Below, one piece after another: positions 28,346-36,809 of a DNA stretch of 64,000 bases. The first letter of the stretch is position 1; the number at the start of each line of letters is the position of its first letter. Under the pieces are notes generated by a model. That model was not told where the DNA came from. It saw only the letters and a list, made by a program, of their open reading frames with translations, and searched no databases. The stretch is from Hyphomicrobium sp. Its GTDB lineage: Bacteria > Pseudomonadota > Alphaproteobacteria > Rhizobiales > Hyphomicrobiaceae. Position numbers and translations under genes: made by a program. The stretch covers positions 1 to 64,000 of the forward strand of contig NZ_WBUE01000007.1 in the NCBI RefSeq assembly GCF_009026145.1, written 5' to 3'.

Positions 28346-29044
28346 TTAGTCAGCCCAGTGATCCACTGCTTCGGGCGGAAGGTCGGCGGGCGCCATCTCT
28401 CGCAGTCGCGGGCGCGCCGGGGCACGGCTGGACACGACGTCCGCCGCTGAGTCGAAGTCCGCGGTCGCATCGAAGCGCTGCCACGTCACCGTCACCTTGG
28501 CTCCGATCTTGGCGCGTGGGTAGAGATCGCGCACGTCCTGATTGTACATGCGGATGCAGCCCTTGGAGGCGGCGGTGCCGATCGTCCAGGGCGCATCGGT
28601 GCCGTGAATGCGATACGAGCTGGCGCCGAGGTAGAGCGCGCGCACGCCCAGCGGGTTCATGGGATGCCCGCCCGGCACCCAACTCGGCAGGCGGGGATTT
28701 TCCGCCAGCATGTCCGGCGTCGGTCGCCAGGAAGGGTTGACCTTCTTGTCGGAGACCTTCGTCACACCCTGCCAGCGATCCTGCTCGCGCGGAATGGCGA
28801 TGGGGTAGCTGACGGCCTCGCCGGGGTGGGTGATGAAATACAATCGCCGATCGCCGAAGCTGACGACGATTTCGCCGGGTGCGAAGCGCCGATCAAAGCG
28901 CACCATTTCCCGGCCGCTGCCGTCGCTTTCGTCCCCGCCTCCCCAGTCCCAGAACAATTGGGCGTGGGCCGGCTGAATTGGCGTGACGGCGCCGGCGAGC
29001 ATGGCTAACGCGTAGATGAAGGCTGGGCCCGGAAAGCGTCTCAT
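28346..29044 (-). CDS. L,D-transpeptidase (YkuD domain)
   Basis: A 232-aa exported protein (signal IYALAMLAGAVTPIQPAHA). The YkuD domain runs over about residues 58-188, with PGEIVVSFGDRRLYFI at the start and the active-site motif IHGTDAPWTIG followed by ASKGCIRM, containing the catalytic pair His147 and Cys163. It forms 3-3 peptidoglycan crosslinks or attaches proteins to the wall. Rhizobiales encode many such enzymes. An Asp/Gly/Ser-rich linker and an Ala/Pro-rich C-terminal tail flank the domain. It is divergent from the following hydrolase gene. Confidence 0.9.
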   Translation of the reverse strand: MRRFPGPAFIYALAMLAGAVTPIQPAHAQLFWDWGGGDESDGSGREMVRFDRRFAPGEIVVSFGDRRLYFITHPGEAVSYPIAIPREQDRWQGVTKVSDKKVNPSWRPTPDMLAENPRLPSWVPGGHPMNPLGVRALYLGASSYRIHGTDAPWTIGTAASKGCIRMYNQDVRDLYPRAKIGAKVTVTWQRFDATADFDSAADVVSSRAPARPRLREMAPADLPPEAVDHWAD

Positions 29045-29169
29045 CGACCCCCGTTTCCATCGAGCAGACGGCGGTAATATCCAGTGCCATCTGCGCTAGC
29101 AGTGTGGCAGGAAAACGGTTGTCGAGGGCCGTGCCTGCCCCAACCAGAGCACCAGGAAAACTGCCGCGC

Positions 29170-29742
29170 ATGCCCGAGCGCAATTGCATCATCGTTCACG
29201 GCTGCCCCGCCGGGCCGGAAGGAGAGCGTGATATCGAGACGCGATCCTATGACAAGCATTGGATCCCATGGGTGCGGGCGAGCCTGACCGCGCGCAATAT
29301 CCCGACGCTCATACCGATCATGCCGGAGCCATGGGCGCCGGATTACCAGGCTTACAAGCGCGAATTCGAGAAGCTTCCGGTCTCGGAGCGCACCATCCTA
29401 ATCGGTCATAGCTGCGGCTGCGCGTTTCTCGTCCGCTGGCTTGGCGAGTCCAAGCAGGCGATCGACACTCTGGTGCTCGTCGCGCCCTGGAAAATACCGA
29501 GGGCCGGGGATCCCCACCGAAAAGCGTTTTACGAATTCGCGATCGACGAGACGATAAAGGCCCGGGTGCGCCGCATCCTGATGTTCACGTCCGATACCGA
29601 GAGGGAGGACGGGAAGAAGAGCCTCGCCCTCTATCACGCGGCGCTAGGCGGAGACATCGTCGATCTCGCCGACAAGGGCCATTACGTCATGGCCGATATG
29701 GGAACGCAGGCGTTTCCGGAGCTGCTCGATAGAATTGTTTAG
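29170..29742 (+). CDS. RBBP9/YdeN-type alpha/beta hydrolase
   Basis: A 190-aa single-domain alpha/beta hydrolase of the RBBP9/YdeN family. The first strand and oxyanion region are CIIVHGCPAG, the nucleophile elbow is GHSCG (Ser81), and the late histidine is in DKGHYVMAD. Ser-hydrolase activity is expected; physiological substrates are unknown. The start at MPERNCIIVHG is the family start. Longer in-frame readings overlap the divergent promoter region. Confidence 0.82.
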   Translation: MPERNCIIVHGCPAGPEGERDIETRSYDKHWIPWVRASLTARNIPTLIPIMPEPWAPDYQAYKREFEKLPVSERTILIGHSCGCAFLVRWLGESKQAIDTLVLVAPWKIPRAGDPHRKAFYEFAIDETIKARVRRILMFTSDTEREDGKKSLALYHAALGGDIVDLADKGHYVMADMGTQAFPELLDRIV

Positions 29743-29995
29743 GCTCCGGCGAGCGACTGCCGTCGTTGCTGCCCGCCCATTCGATTTTCTGGGACGCGCA
29801 GCGTTGGGCGCCTGGTTACGCGCTAATCACTACATGCGCACGCTTGGAAGGTCGCCATCCGGGCGTCGATCATCCACTCCACCCCCGCGGCGCTAACTGA
29901 TTGTTCGTGGGCGCTCTTTTCTTCTTGGCTCGGGTCTTGCCTCAGCGGCCCTCACCAGACTTCGCCGAACGAAGCGATAGCAAGGGAGAAGGCCC

Positions 29996-30445
29996 ATGAA
30001 GAGACGCGTCGTGAAAGTCGTCGACATCCTCGAGGCGAAAGGCCCGGGCCTGCTGACGATCAAGCCAACCGAGACCATTGCCACGCTGGCGCGCCGCCTG
30101 CAGCAGGAGCGGGTCGGGGCGATGATTGTCAGCCATGATGGCGTGTCCCTGGACGGTATCATCTCGGAACGAGATATCGCCTACGGCCTCGCCCTGCACC
30201 GCGGTCATTTGCATGAGCTGCCCGTCGCCGCGCTGATGACCAAGAAGGCCTTCACGTGCTCGCCGGACGACAGCCTATCGGAGGTGGCCAAGGTGATGGC
30301 CGAGCGCCACATTCGCCATCTGCCGGTGCTCGACGGCAAACGGCTTATCGGGGTCATTGGCATGCGCGACGTCTTCATGCACCGCCTCGACGAGATGCAG
30401 CGTGTCACCAGGCTGCTCAGCTACTATGTCGGTGCCGCGCAATAA
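29996..30445 (+). CDS. CBS-domain-pair protein
   Basis: A 149-aa stand-alone Bateman module of two CBS domains: residues about 10-70 (TIKPTETIATLARRLQQERVGAMIVS, GIISERDIAYGL) and 80-140 (FTCSPDDSLSEVAKVMAERHIRHLPVLD, IGVIGMRDVF). Such modules bind adenine nucleotides and regulate partners. GAAGGAGAAGG just upstream is a fair ribosome-binding site. A second CBS-pair protein of the same size and similar C-terminus (55048-55482) lies on the far side of the hydrogenase island. The target is unknown. Confidence 0.88.
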   Translation: MKRRVVKVVDILEAKGPGLLTIKPTETIATLARRLQQERVGAMIVSHDGVSLDGIISERDIAYGLALHRGHLHELPVAALMTKKAFTCSPDDSLSEVAKVMAERHIRHLPVLDGKRLIGVIGMRDVFMHRLDEMQRVTRLLSYYVGAAQ

Positions 30446-30680
30446 GCGATCGCCGATCTGGACGGCACGCTCGCGCGCTGCCGCCAAAAAATCGATCGCG
30501 CGCCGCGGCGGGGCGGTGCGCCGTCGTCCCTGAGTGCGAACCTTCTTCCTTGCCGGGTCATAGCTGGTGGTCACGCACCATCCACTGCAGCCAAGTCCTG
30601 CAAGCCAGCTATTCGCAAGCGCCATCCCTCAAACCCCGGAGAACGACAACAACATATTGATTTGAAGCGAAAAATGCGAT

Positions 30681-30695
30681 TGGCCCACGTCTTGC
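30681..30695 (+). promoter_or_regulatory. sigma-54 (-24/-12) promoter of hupSLEC
   Basis: TGGCCCACGTCTTGC matches the RpoN consensus TGGCACG-N4-TTGC with exact GG/GC spacing. It lies 64 bases upstream of the hupS start codon, giving a 5' leader of about 50 bases. The 314-base gap before hupS holds no gene. TGGTG-N6-CACCA at 30565-30580, about 100 bases upstream, has the position of an enhancer for an NtrC-type activator, but this is tentative. Confidence 0.85.
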
Positions 30696-30759
30696 TTTCT
30701 TAGGTATTGGCAGACTTCGCCACAAACAAAATTCGCGAGCGAGGGGAGAGACGCCAGAC

Positions 30760-31830
30760 ATGACCGAGACATTCTATGACGTATTGCGGCGGCAAGGCAT
30801 TTCGCGCCGAAGCTTCCTGAAGTTCTGCAGTCTGACTGCGGCGTCGCTGGGACTGGGTCCCGCGTTCGTATCGAAAATGGCGCATGCGCTGGAGACCAAG
30901 CCGCGCACGCCGGTGCTGTGGCTGCACGGACTTGAGTGCACGTGTTGCTCGGAAGCGTTCATCCGCTCCGCGCATCCATTAGCCTCCGACGTCATCCTGT
31001 CGATGATCTCGCTCGACTATGACGACACGATCATGGCGGCTGCCGGCCATCAGGCCGAATCCATCGTCGACGAGATCATCGAGAAGTACAAAGGCAACTA
31101 CATCCTCGCCTGCGAGGGTAATCCGCCGCTCAACGCCGACGGCATGTACTGCATCATCGGCGGCAAGCCCTATCTCGACCAGTTGAAGAAGGCGGCCTCG
31201 AACTGCAAGGCGATCATCTCGTGGGGATCGTGCGCCTCGTGGGGCTGCGTGCAGGCCGCGCGGCCCAATCCGACGCAGGCGGTGCCGATCCACAAGGTGA
31301 TCCGCGATAAGCCGATCATCAAGGTGCCGGGCTGCCCGCCGATCCCGGAGGTGATGACCGCGGTCATCACGTACATCGCCACCTTCGAGAAGCTGCCCGA
31401 ACTCGACCGACAGGGCCGGCCGAAGATGTTCTATTCGCAGCGCATCCACGACAAATGCTATCGCCGACCGCACTTCGACGCGGGACAGTTCGTCGAGGCG
31501 TGGGACGACGACAGCGCCAGGAAGGGCTACTGCCTCTACAAGATGGGCTGCAAGGGTCCGACCACCTACAACGCCTGCTCGACCACGCGCTGGTATGGCG
31601 GCGTGTCGTTCCCGATCCAGTCGGGCCATGGCTGCATCGGCTGCTCGGAGGACGGCTTCTGGGATAACGGCTCGTTCTACAACCGTCTCACCAACATCAA
31701 TCAGTTCGGCGTCGAGGCCAATGCCGACCAGGTCGGCTTGGCGGCCGTCGGTGTCGTCGGCGCCGCAGTCGCTGCCCACGCCGCCGTGAGCGCCATCAAG
31801 CGCGCCCGCGATAAGGGAGGAAATCAGTAA
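30760..31830 (+). CDS. hupS: membrane-bound [NiFe] hydrogenase small subunit, O2-tolerant group 1d
   Basis: A 356-aa precursor with a twin-arginine signal (ISRRSFLKF, residues 14-22) cleaved after AHA43. The mature protein begins [20 protein letters not shown]. Counting from residue 44 as 1, cysteines fall at mature 17, 19, 20, 115, 120 and 149 (precursor 60, 62, 63, 158, 163, 192). This is exactly the six-Cys ligand set of the proximal [4Fe-3S] cluster of O2-tolerant membrane-bound hydrogenases. Medial and distal cluster cysteines follow. A C-terminal helix (about 322-342) anchors the enzyme to the membrane at cytochrome b (HupC). Transcribed from a sigma-54 promoter; its stop overlaps the hupL start. 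Confidence 0.96.
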   Translation: MTETFYDVLRRQGISRRSFLKFCSLTAASLGLGPAFVSKMAHALETKPRTPVLWLHGLECTCCSEAFIRSAHPLASDVILSMISLDYDDTIMAAAGHQAESIVDEIIEKYKGNYILACEGNPPLNADGMYCIIGGKPYLDQLKKAASNCKAIISWGSCASWGCVQAARPNPTQAVPIHKVIRDKPIIKVPGCPPIPEVMTAVITYIATFEKLPELDRQGRPKMFYSQRIHDKCYRRPHFDAGQFVEAWDDDSARKGYCLYKMGCKGPTTYNACSTTRWYGGVSFPIQSGHGCIGCSEDGFWDNGSFYNRLTNINQFGVEANADQVGLAAVGVVGAAVAAHAAVSAIKRARDKGGNQ

Positions 31831-33623
31831 TGGCAATCCAGACGCCGAACGGCTTCAACCTCGACACCAGCGGCAAGCGCGTCGTGGTCGATCCCTTGAC
31901 CCGCATCGAGGGTCACATGCGCTGCGAGGTCAACATCGACGCCGACAACGTGATCCGCAACGCGGTGTCGACGGGCACCATGTGGCGCGGGCTCGAGGTC
32001 ATCCTGAAGGGGCGCGATCCGCGCGATGCTTGGGCCTTCACGCAGCGCATCTGCGGGGTCTGCACCGGCACCCACGCGCTGACCTCGGTGCGCGCCGTCG
32101 AGGATGCCCTCGACATCAAAATCCCGGAGAACGCCAACTCCATACGCAACATCATGCAGCTATCGCTGCAGATCCACGACCACCTCGTGCATTTCTACCA
32201 TCTGCACGCGCTCGACTGGGTCAATCCGGTAACGGCACTGAAGGCCGATCCCAAGGCGACGAGCGAATTGCAGAAGATGGTCTCGCCGAGCCATCCGAAG
32301 TCATCGCCGGGGTACTTCCGCGACGTGCAGAACCGGCTGAAGCGGTTTGTCGAGAGCGGCCAGCTCGGTCCCTTCAAGAACGGCTATTGGGACAATCCGG
32401 CCTACCTGTTGCCGCCGGAGGCCGATTTGATGGCCACCACGCATTACCTGGAGGCGCTCGACTTCCAGTCGCAGATCATGAAGACGCGCGTCATCTTCGG
32501 CGGCAAGGATCCGCATCCCAACTGGATCGTCGGCGGCGTGCCGTGCGCGATCAACGTCGATGGCACCGGCGCCGTCGGTGCGATCAACATGGAGCGTCTC
32601 AACTACGTCTCCGACATCATCAACCAGTCGACGGAGTTCATCGAGAACGTCTACATCCCCGACATCATCGCCATCGGCAACATCTACAAGGGCTGGCTCT
32701 ACGGCGGCGGCCTGTCGGGCAAGAGCGTGCTGGCCTACGGCGACATTCCCGAGAACGCCAACGACTATTCGGCCGCCAACCTGCTGATGCCCCAGGGTGC
32801 CGTCATCAACGGCAACCTCAAGGAGGTGCACCCCATCGATCTCAGGGATGCTTCGGAGATCCAGGAGTTCGTGCCGCACTCCTGGTACTCCTACCCCGAC
32901 GAGAAGAAGGGGTTGCATCCGTGGGACGGCATCACCGAACCGAACTACGTCCTGGGGCCCAACGCCAAGGGCACGAAGACGAATATCGAGGAGCTCGACG
33001 AGGCCGGCAAGTATTCCTGGATCAAGGCACCGCGCTGGAAGGGACACGCGATGGAGGTGGGCCCGCTCGCCCGCTACGTCGTCGGCTACGCGGCCGGCCA
33101 CCCGGAGATCACCGAGCAGATCAACGCCACCTTGGCGGCGCTCAATGTTCCGGTCGACGCGCTCTTCTCGACGCTGGGCCGCACCGCGGCGCGCGCGCTC
33201 GAGGCCCAGCGGTGCTGCCGTCTGCAGCGCCACTTCATGGACAAGCTCATCGCCACCATCAAGGCGGGCGACTCCTCGACGGCCAACGTCGAGCGCTGGG
33301 AGCCAGAGACGTGGCCGGCGGACGCCAAGGGTGTCGGGTTCACGGAAGCTCCGCGCGGAGCGCTGGCGCATTGGATCAAGATCAAGGACACCAAGATCGA
33401 CAACTACCAGTGTGTGGTGCCGACGACCTGGAACGGTTCGCCCCGCGACAACGAGGGAAACATCGGCGCCTTCGAGGCTTCGCTCATGGACACCAAGGTC
33501 GAGCGGGCCGAGGAGCCGGTAGAGATTCTGCGCACCATACACAGCTTCGATCCCTGCCTTGCTTGCTCGACGCACGTCATGAGCGAGGACGGCCGCGAGC
33601 TCGCTAGCGTCAAAGTACGCTGA
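31830..33623 (+). CDS. hupL: membrane-bound [NiFe] hydrogenase large subunit
   Basis: A 597-aa catalytic subunit carrying the NiFe(CN)2CO site. The N-terminal ligand motif is [12 protein letters not shown] and the C-terminal one DPCLACSTH (Cys576, Cys579), followed by a 15-residue extension ending SVKVR that is removed after His582 by the HupD protease. The gas-channel residue between the first cysteine pair is Val, as in standard energy-generating hydrogenases. It is exported as a folded complex with HupS by the Tat system. The ATG overlaps the last base of the hupS stop. Confidence 0.97.
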   Translation: MAIQTPNGFNLDTSGKRVVVDPLTRIEGHMRCEVNIDADNVIRNAVSTGTMWRGLEVILKGRDPRDAWAFTQRICGVCTGTHALTSVRAVEDALDIKIPENANSIRNIMQLSLQIHDHLVHFYHLHALDWVNPVTALKADPKATSELQKMVSPSHPKSSPGYFRDVQNRLKRFVESGQLGPFKNGYWDNPAYLLPPEADLMATTHYLEALDFQSQIMKTRVIFGGKDPHPNWIVGGVPCAINVDGTGAVGAINMERLNYVSDIINQSTEFIENVYIPDIIAIGNIYKGWLYGGGLSGKSVLAYGDIPENANDYSAANLLMPQGAVINGNLKEVHPIDLRDASEIQEFVPHSWYSYPDEKKGLHPWDGITEPNYVLGPNAKGTKTNIEELDEAGKYSWIKAPRWKGHAMEVGPLARYVVGYAAGHPEITEQINATLAALNVPVDALFSTLGRTAARALEAQRCCRLQRHFMDKLIATIKAGDSSTANVERWEPETWPADAKGVGFTEAPRGALAHWIKIKDTKIDNYQCVVPTTWNGSPRDNEGNIGAFEASLMDTKVERAEEPVEILRTIHSFDPCLACSTHVMSEDGRELASVKVR

Positions 33624-33641
33624 GAAGTGGGAGGAAAAACA

Positions 33642-34226
33642 ATGCGAAACATTCGTCTCGTCACCGGCGCAGCTCTGGCCCTATTGCTGGCCGGGGCAGC
33701 CCCCGCGTTGGCCCACACCGGGGTCGGCCACACACACGGCTTCTTCGCCGGCATCACCCATCCCGTTGGCGGTCTCGATCACTTGCTCGCCATGCTTGCC
33801 GTCGGCATCTGGTCGGCGCTGTCGAGCCGGGGGCAAATGGGGCGCATGTGGGTGGCTCCGGCCGCCTTCATCGCCGCCATGCTGGTCGGCGCGACGGCGG
33901 GATACCTGCAGGTTCCACTGCCCATGGTGGAGACGGGCATCGCGCTCTCGGTGGCTCTGCTGGGACTGTTGATTCTGACGCGCGTGGAGGTGTCGCTCGT
34001 GGTGGGTGCGGCGCTCGCCGCCGTGTTTGCGATCTACCACGGACAGGCGCACGGCAGCGAGGCGACAGGGGCCATCCTCGCCTACATGGCGGGCTTTGTC
34101 ATCGCTACCGCAGCCCTGCACGGGATCGGCGTCGGCCTTGGCCTGGCGATGACGCGGGTACGTCTTGCCGCACCGGTCGCCGGCACCGCGATTGCCGCGG
34201 CAGGCGCCTATCTCCTGTCGGCATGA
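33642..34226 (+). CDS. hupE: HupE/UreJ family membrane protein (putative nickel permease)
   Basis: A 194-aa protein with a signal peptide (LVTGAALALLLAGAAPALA) and about six membrane helices. It carries the family motif HPVGGLDHLLAMLAVG and a His-rich start (HTGVGHTHGF). HupE of Rhizobium mediates nickel entry for hydrogenase. The ATG at 33642 is preceded by GGGAGGA and is preferred over the GTG at 33627, which lies within that site. In rhizobial clusters hupE usually follows hupD; here it sits between hupL and hupC. Confidence 0.9.
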   Translation: MRNIRLVTGAALALLLAGAAPALAHTGVGHTHGFFAGITHPVGGLDHLLAMLAVGIWSALSSRGQMGRMWVAPAAFIAAMLVGATAGYLQVPLPMVETGIALSVALLGLLILTRVEVSLVVGAALAAVFAIYHGQAHGSEATGAILAYMAGFVIATAALHGIGVGLGLAMTRVRLAAPVAGTAIAAAGAYLLSA

Positions 34227-34236
34227 GGGCGGGGCC

Positions 34237-34965
34237 ATGGTCATGAAATCGACGGCCGATCTGCAGTCGCAACCCTCGACCGTCTACGTGTACGAGGGCC
34301 CGCTGCGGCTTTGGCACTGGGTCAACGCGCTCGCCATCCTGACGCTGGCGGTTACCGGCTACTTCATCGCCAGCCCGCTGCCGACGCTGCCGGGCGAGGC
34401 GAGCGACCACTTCCTCATGGGGTACATCCGCTTCGTCCATTTCGCCGCCGGCTACGTGCTGATCGCCGGATTCCTGCTGCGGGTGTACTGGGCGTTCGCC
34501 GGCAACGAGCACGCGCGGCAGATCTTCCTGCCGCCGATCTTCAGCGCCAAGTGGTGGGGAGAGGTGCGCCACGAGATCGAGTGGTACCTGTTCATCGCCA
34601 AGGCGCCGAAGAAGTACGTGGGGCACAACCCGCTGGCGACGCTCGCCATGCACGTGCTGTTCGTGTGGGGGATCATCTTCATGATCATCACCGGCCTCGC
34701 CCTTTACGGCGAAGGCGAGGGGATGGACTCCTGGCAGTACGCGTTGTTCTCGAGCTGGGTGATCCCGCTGTTCGGCAACAGCCAGTGGGTGCACACCTAT
34801 CATCACCTCGGGATGTGGGTGATCGTCATCTTCGTGATGGTGCACATCTATGCCGCGTTCCGCGAGGACATCATGTCCCGCCAGAGCATCATCAGCACGA
34901 TGATCTCCGGCTGGCGCACCTTTAAGGACAACCAGCCGGCCGACGATCGACATTCACCAGACTGA
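34237..34965 (+). CDS. hupC: Ni/Fe-hydrogenase b-type cytochrome subunit
   Basis: A 242-aa di-haem cytochrome b with four membrane helices. It receives electrons from HupS and reduces the quinone pool. Conserved histidines lie in PLRLWHWVNALAI, YIRFVHFAAGY, and HTYHHLGMWVIVIFVMVHIYAAFRED. The start MVMKSTADLQ at 34237 follows GAGGGCGGGG; ATG 34243 is possible. It is the last gene of the first hup unit and is followed by a strong terminator. Confidence 0.95.
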   Translation: MVMKSTADLQSQPSTVYVYEGPLRLWHWVNALAILTLAVTGYFIASPLPTLPGEASDHFLMGYIRFVHFAAGYVLIAGFLLRVYWAFAGNEHARQIFLPPIFSAKWWGEVRHEIEWYLFIAKAPKKYVGHNPLATLAMHVLFVWGIIFMIITGLALYGEGEGMDSWQYALFSSWVIPLFGNSQWVHTYHHLGMWVIVIFVMVHIYAAFREDIMSRQSIISTMISGWRTFKDNQPADDRHSPD

Positions 34966-35016
34966 CGGCCAACCTCCTGGAGGCCCGGTCCAAGCCCGGC
35001 CTCCTCCCCTTGAACT

Positions 35017-35060
35017 GCCCATACGTCCCGGCGCTGGCCGGCCGTATGGGCTCTTTTTTT
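35017..35060 (+). terminator. Rho-independent terminator after hupC
   Basis: GCCCATACG (35017-35025) pairs with CGTATGGGC (35043-35051), with a GC-rich inner loop, followed by CTCTTTTTTT. It lies 52 bases after the hupC stop and separates hupSLEC from hupD and the maturation genes. Confidence 0.92.
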
Positions 35061-35090
35061 GGGGCAAGCGAAGGGGCCCGGCCAATGGGT

Positions 35091-35196
35091 GGAAAGCTAT
35101 TTCTATACCTGGAAAGTATAGATTACCTATGGCCCCAGTCCCGGGGCCAGTCTGGCAGTCCTGCTGGCAAGTGACATTCCATTTCTTGAGGAATGT
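35091..35196 (+). promoter_or_regulatory. repeat cluster upstream of hupD, candidate enhancer (UAS)
   Basis: In an AT-richer patch, GGAAAGCTAT (35091) and GGAAAGTATA (35111) repeat exactly 20 bases apart. TCTATAC-N7-GTATAGA (35102-35122) and ACATTCC-N9-GGAATGT (35174-35196) are perfect inverted repeats. The cluster lies about 80-190 bases upstream of the sigma-54 element at 35279, the usual range for an NtrC-family activator such as HupR/HoxA encoded downstream. Binding is inferred, not shown. Confidence 0.45.
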
Positions 35197-35278
35197 TGGA
35201 CACTAGCTTTCCAATTTTCTCGGCCAGCAACCGCCGGACGACCGCGATTTGACTTGGATCAGGATCGCTCCCGCTCTT

Positions 35279-35293
35279 TGGCCCATGCTTTGC
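35279..35293 (+). promoter_or_regulatory. sigma-54 (-24/-12) promoter of the hupD-hyp operon
   Basis: TGGCCCATGCTTTGC has the RpoN consensus elements TGGC and TTGC at exact spacing, 48 bases before the hupD start codon. It closely resembles the hupS promoter (TGGCCCACGTCTTGC). The 376-base gap between hupC and hupD holds this promoter, the hupC terminator and a repeat cluster, but no gene. Confidence 0.85.
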
Positions 35294-35341
35294 TTGGTGT
35301 CTCGAAACGCAACACTCGCCAACAGAAGATAAGGGTGTGCG

Positions 35342-36019
35342 ATGGAGGAAGTGCCGAGGGTTCTGATCCTGGGGATCGGCAACCTGCTGTGGGCGGACGA
35401 AGGGTTCGGTGTGCGCGCCGTTGAGGAGCTGCACCGCGCCTATGCCTTTGCGCGCAACGTGACGCTGATGGATGGCGGCACGCAGGGCATCTATCTCATC
35501 GAGCACGTCCGCAACGCCGACATCCTGGTCGTCTTCGACGCCGTCGACTACGGCTTGCCCCCCGGGACCATCAAGCTGGTCGAGGACGATGAGGTGCCCA
35601 AGTTCCTCGGCGCCAAGAAGATGAGCCTGCACCAGACGGGCTTCCAGGAAGTGCTGGCCATGGCCGAGATGCTGGGGGATCTGCCCAGGCATCTGCTCCT
35701 CGTCGGCGTGCAGCCCGTCGAACTCGAGGACTACGGCGGCAGCTTGCGCAGCGACGTCAAAGCGCAAATCGCTCCCGCGATCGGGCACGCGATTGCCTAT
35801 CTCGCCCGTTTCGGGATCGAGCCTCAGCGGCGCGCCGCCCCGCTCGCCGACGACATGACGCTGTCCTCAGCCGAGGTTTCGCTGAGCGCTTATGAAAACG
35901 GGCGTCCATCGGAGGCGGAAGCCTGCCGGTACGGCGACCCGCGCGTGCTCGCGGCGACGGGCAGCGACGCGGCGCCGGTCGATGCGGCTGCGGACCCATC
36001 CGCGCCGGAGGTCGCCTGA
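35342..36019 (+). CDS. hupD: hydrogenase maturation endopeptidase
   Basis: A 225-aa nickel-dependent protease that removes the C-terminal extension of HupL. Nickel ligands expected from HybD (Glu16, Asp62, His93) align with Glu20 (GIGNLLWADEGFG), Asp66 (FDAVDYG) and His97 (SLHQTGF). The C-terminal 60 residues (after IAYLARFG) are an Ala/Asp-rich extension not needed for the fold and longer than usual for the family. First gene of a long, mostly overlapping operon; its stop overlaps the hupF start by one base. Confidence 0.95.
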   Translation: MEEVPRVLILGIGNLLWADEGFGVRAVEELHRAYAFARNVTLMDGGTQGIYLIEHVRNADILVVFDAVDYGLPPGTIKLVEDDEVPKFLGAKKMSLHQTGFQEVLAMAEMLGDLPRHLLLVGVQPVELEDYGGSLRSDVKAQIAPAIGHAIAYLARFGIEPQRRAAPLADDMTLSSAEVSLSAYENGRPSEAEACRYGDPRVLAATGSDAAPVDAAADPSAPEVA

Positions 36020-36351
36020 TGTGCATAGGCGTCCCCATGCGCGTGATCGAATGTGACGGCGCACGCGCCGTCTGCGAAGGGCAAGGTGAGCGGCGCACGA
36101 TCGACATGATGCTCGTCGGCCGACAGGCTCCGGGCACCTGGGTGCTCGTCTTCCTCGACGCTGCGCGTGAGGTTGTGAGCGCTGAACACGCCGCGCTCGT
36201 CGGGCAGGCGCTCGATGCGCTTGGGCTGGCGATGACCGGCTCCACCGCCCTCGATCATCTCTTCCCGGATTTGGCGGGCCGCGAGCCCGAGCTTCCCCCT
36301 CATCTCAAAGAACAATTGGCCAAGACGACGAGTCGAGGAGACCCACAATGA
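36019..36351 (+). CDS. hupF: HypC/HupF family hydrogenase assembly chaperone
   Basis: A 110-aa protein starting MCIGVPMRVIECDG, the family hallmark in which Cys2 binds the Fe(CN)2CO precursor. It is longer than HypC because of a charged C-terminal extension, as usual for HupF, which protects HupL maturation under oxygen. It overlaps hupG by 4 bases. A HypC paralogue is encoded at 40905. Confidence 0.93.
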   Translation: MCIGVPMRVIECDGARAVCEGQGERRTIDMMLVGRQAPGTWVLVFLDAAREVVSAEHAALVGQALDALGLAMTGSTALDHLFPDLAGREPELPPHLKEQLAKTTSRGDPQ

Positions 36352-36809
36352 CGACGCCGTTGATCGAGGCTCTTGTCGCACGCCACGGCTTTGCCGTCGT
36401 CGACGAAGGGTCGCTGGATGCCTTTCTCAAGGCGCACGAGCATTCGGTGCTGTTCTTTCCCGGCGACGCCGACCGCCTGGTCGAAAGCAATGACGTTGCG
36501 GTTATCCTGCCGGAGATTCTCAAGGTCTTGGGCAAGCGGCTCGCGCCGGCGCTGGTCGCCAAGCAGTCCGAGCGCCAGCTGCAGCGCCGCTTCCGGTTCA
36601 ACGCCTTCCCGGCCCTCGTCTTCATGCGGCGCGACGGCTACCTGGGCGTGCTTACCCGCGTGCTCGACTGGTCCGACTACCTCGCGGAGATTCCCGCCAT
36701 CCTTGCCAGCGAAGCGACCGAGCCGCCGCCATTCAAGTTTCCCGACGGCTGCTATTCAGCCGGCATGCGGCGCGAAGGTGACCACGAAGCCCAAGGAGAG
36801 CTGCAATGA
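36348..36809 (+). CDS. hupG: HupG/HyaE/HoxO thioredoxin-like hydrogenase chaperone
   Basis: A 153-aa thioredoxin-fold protein without the redox CxxC motif. It has the family pattern SVLFFPGDADRLVESNDVAVILPE and RRFRFNAFPALVFMRRDGYLG. HyaE/HoxO proteins bind the HupS Tat precursor and help assemble the six-Cys proximal cluster. It overlaps the genes on both sides by 4 bases. Confidence 0.9.
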   Translation: MTTPLIEALVARHGFAVVDEGSLDAFLKAHEHSVLFFPGDADRLVESNDVAVILPEILKVLGKRLAPALVAKQSERQLQRRFRFNAFPALVFMRRDGYLGVLTRVLDWSDYLAEIPAILASEATEPPPFKFPDGCYSAGMRREGDHEAQGELQ

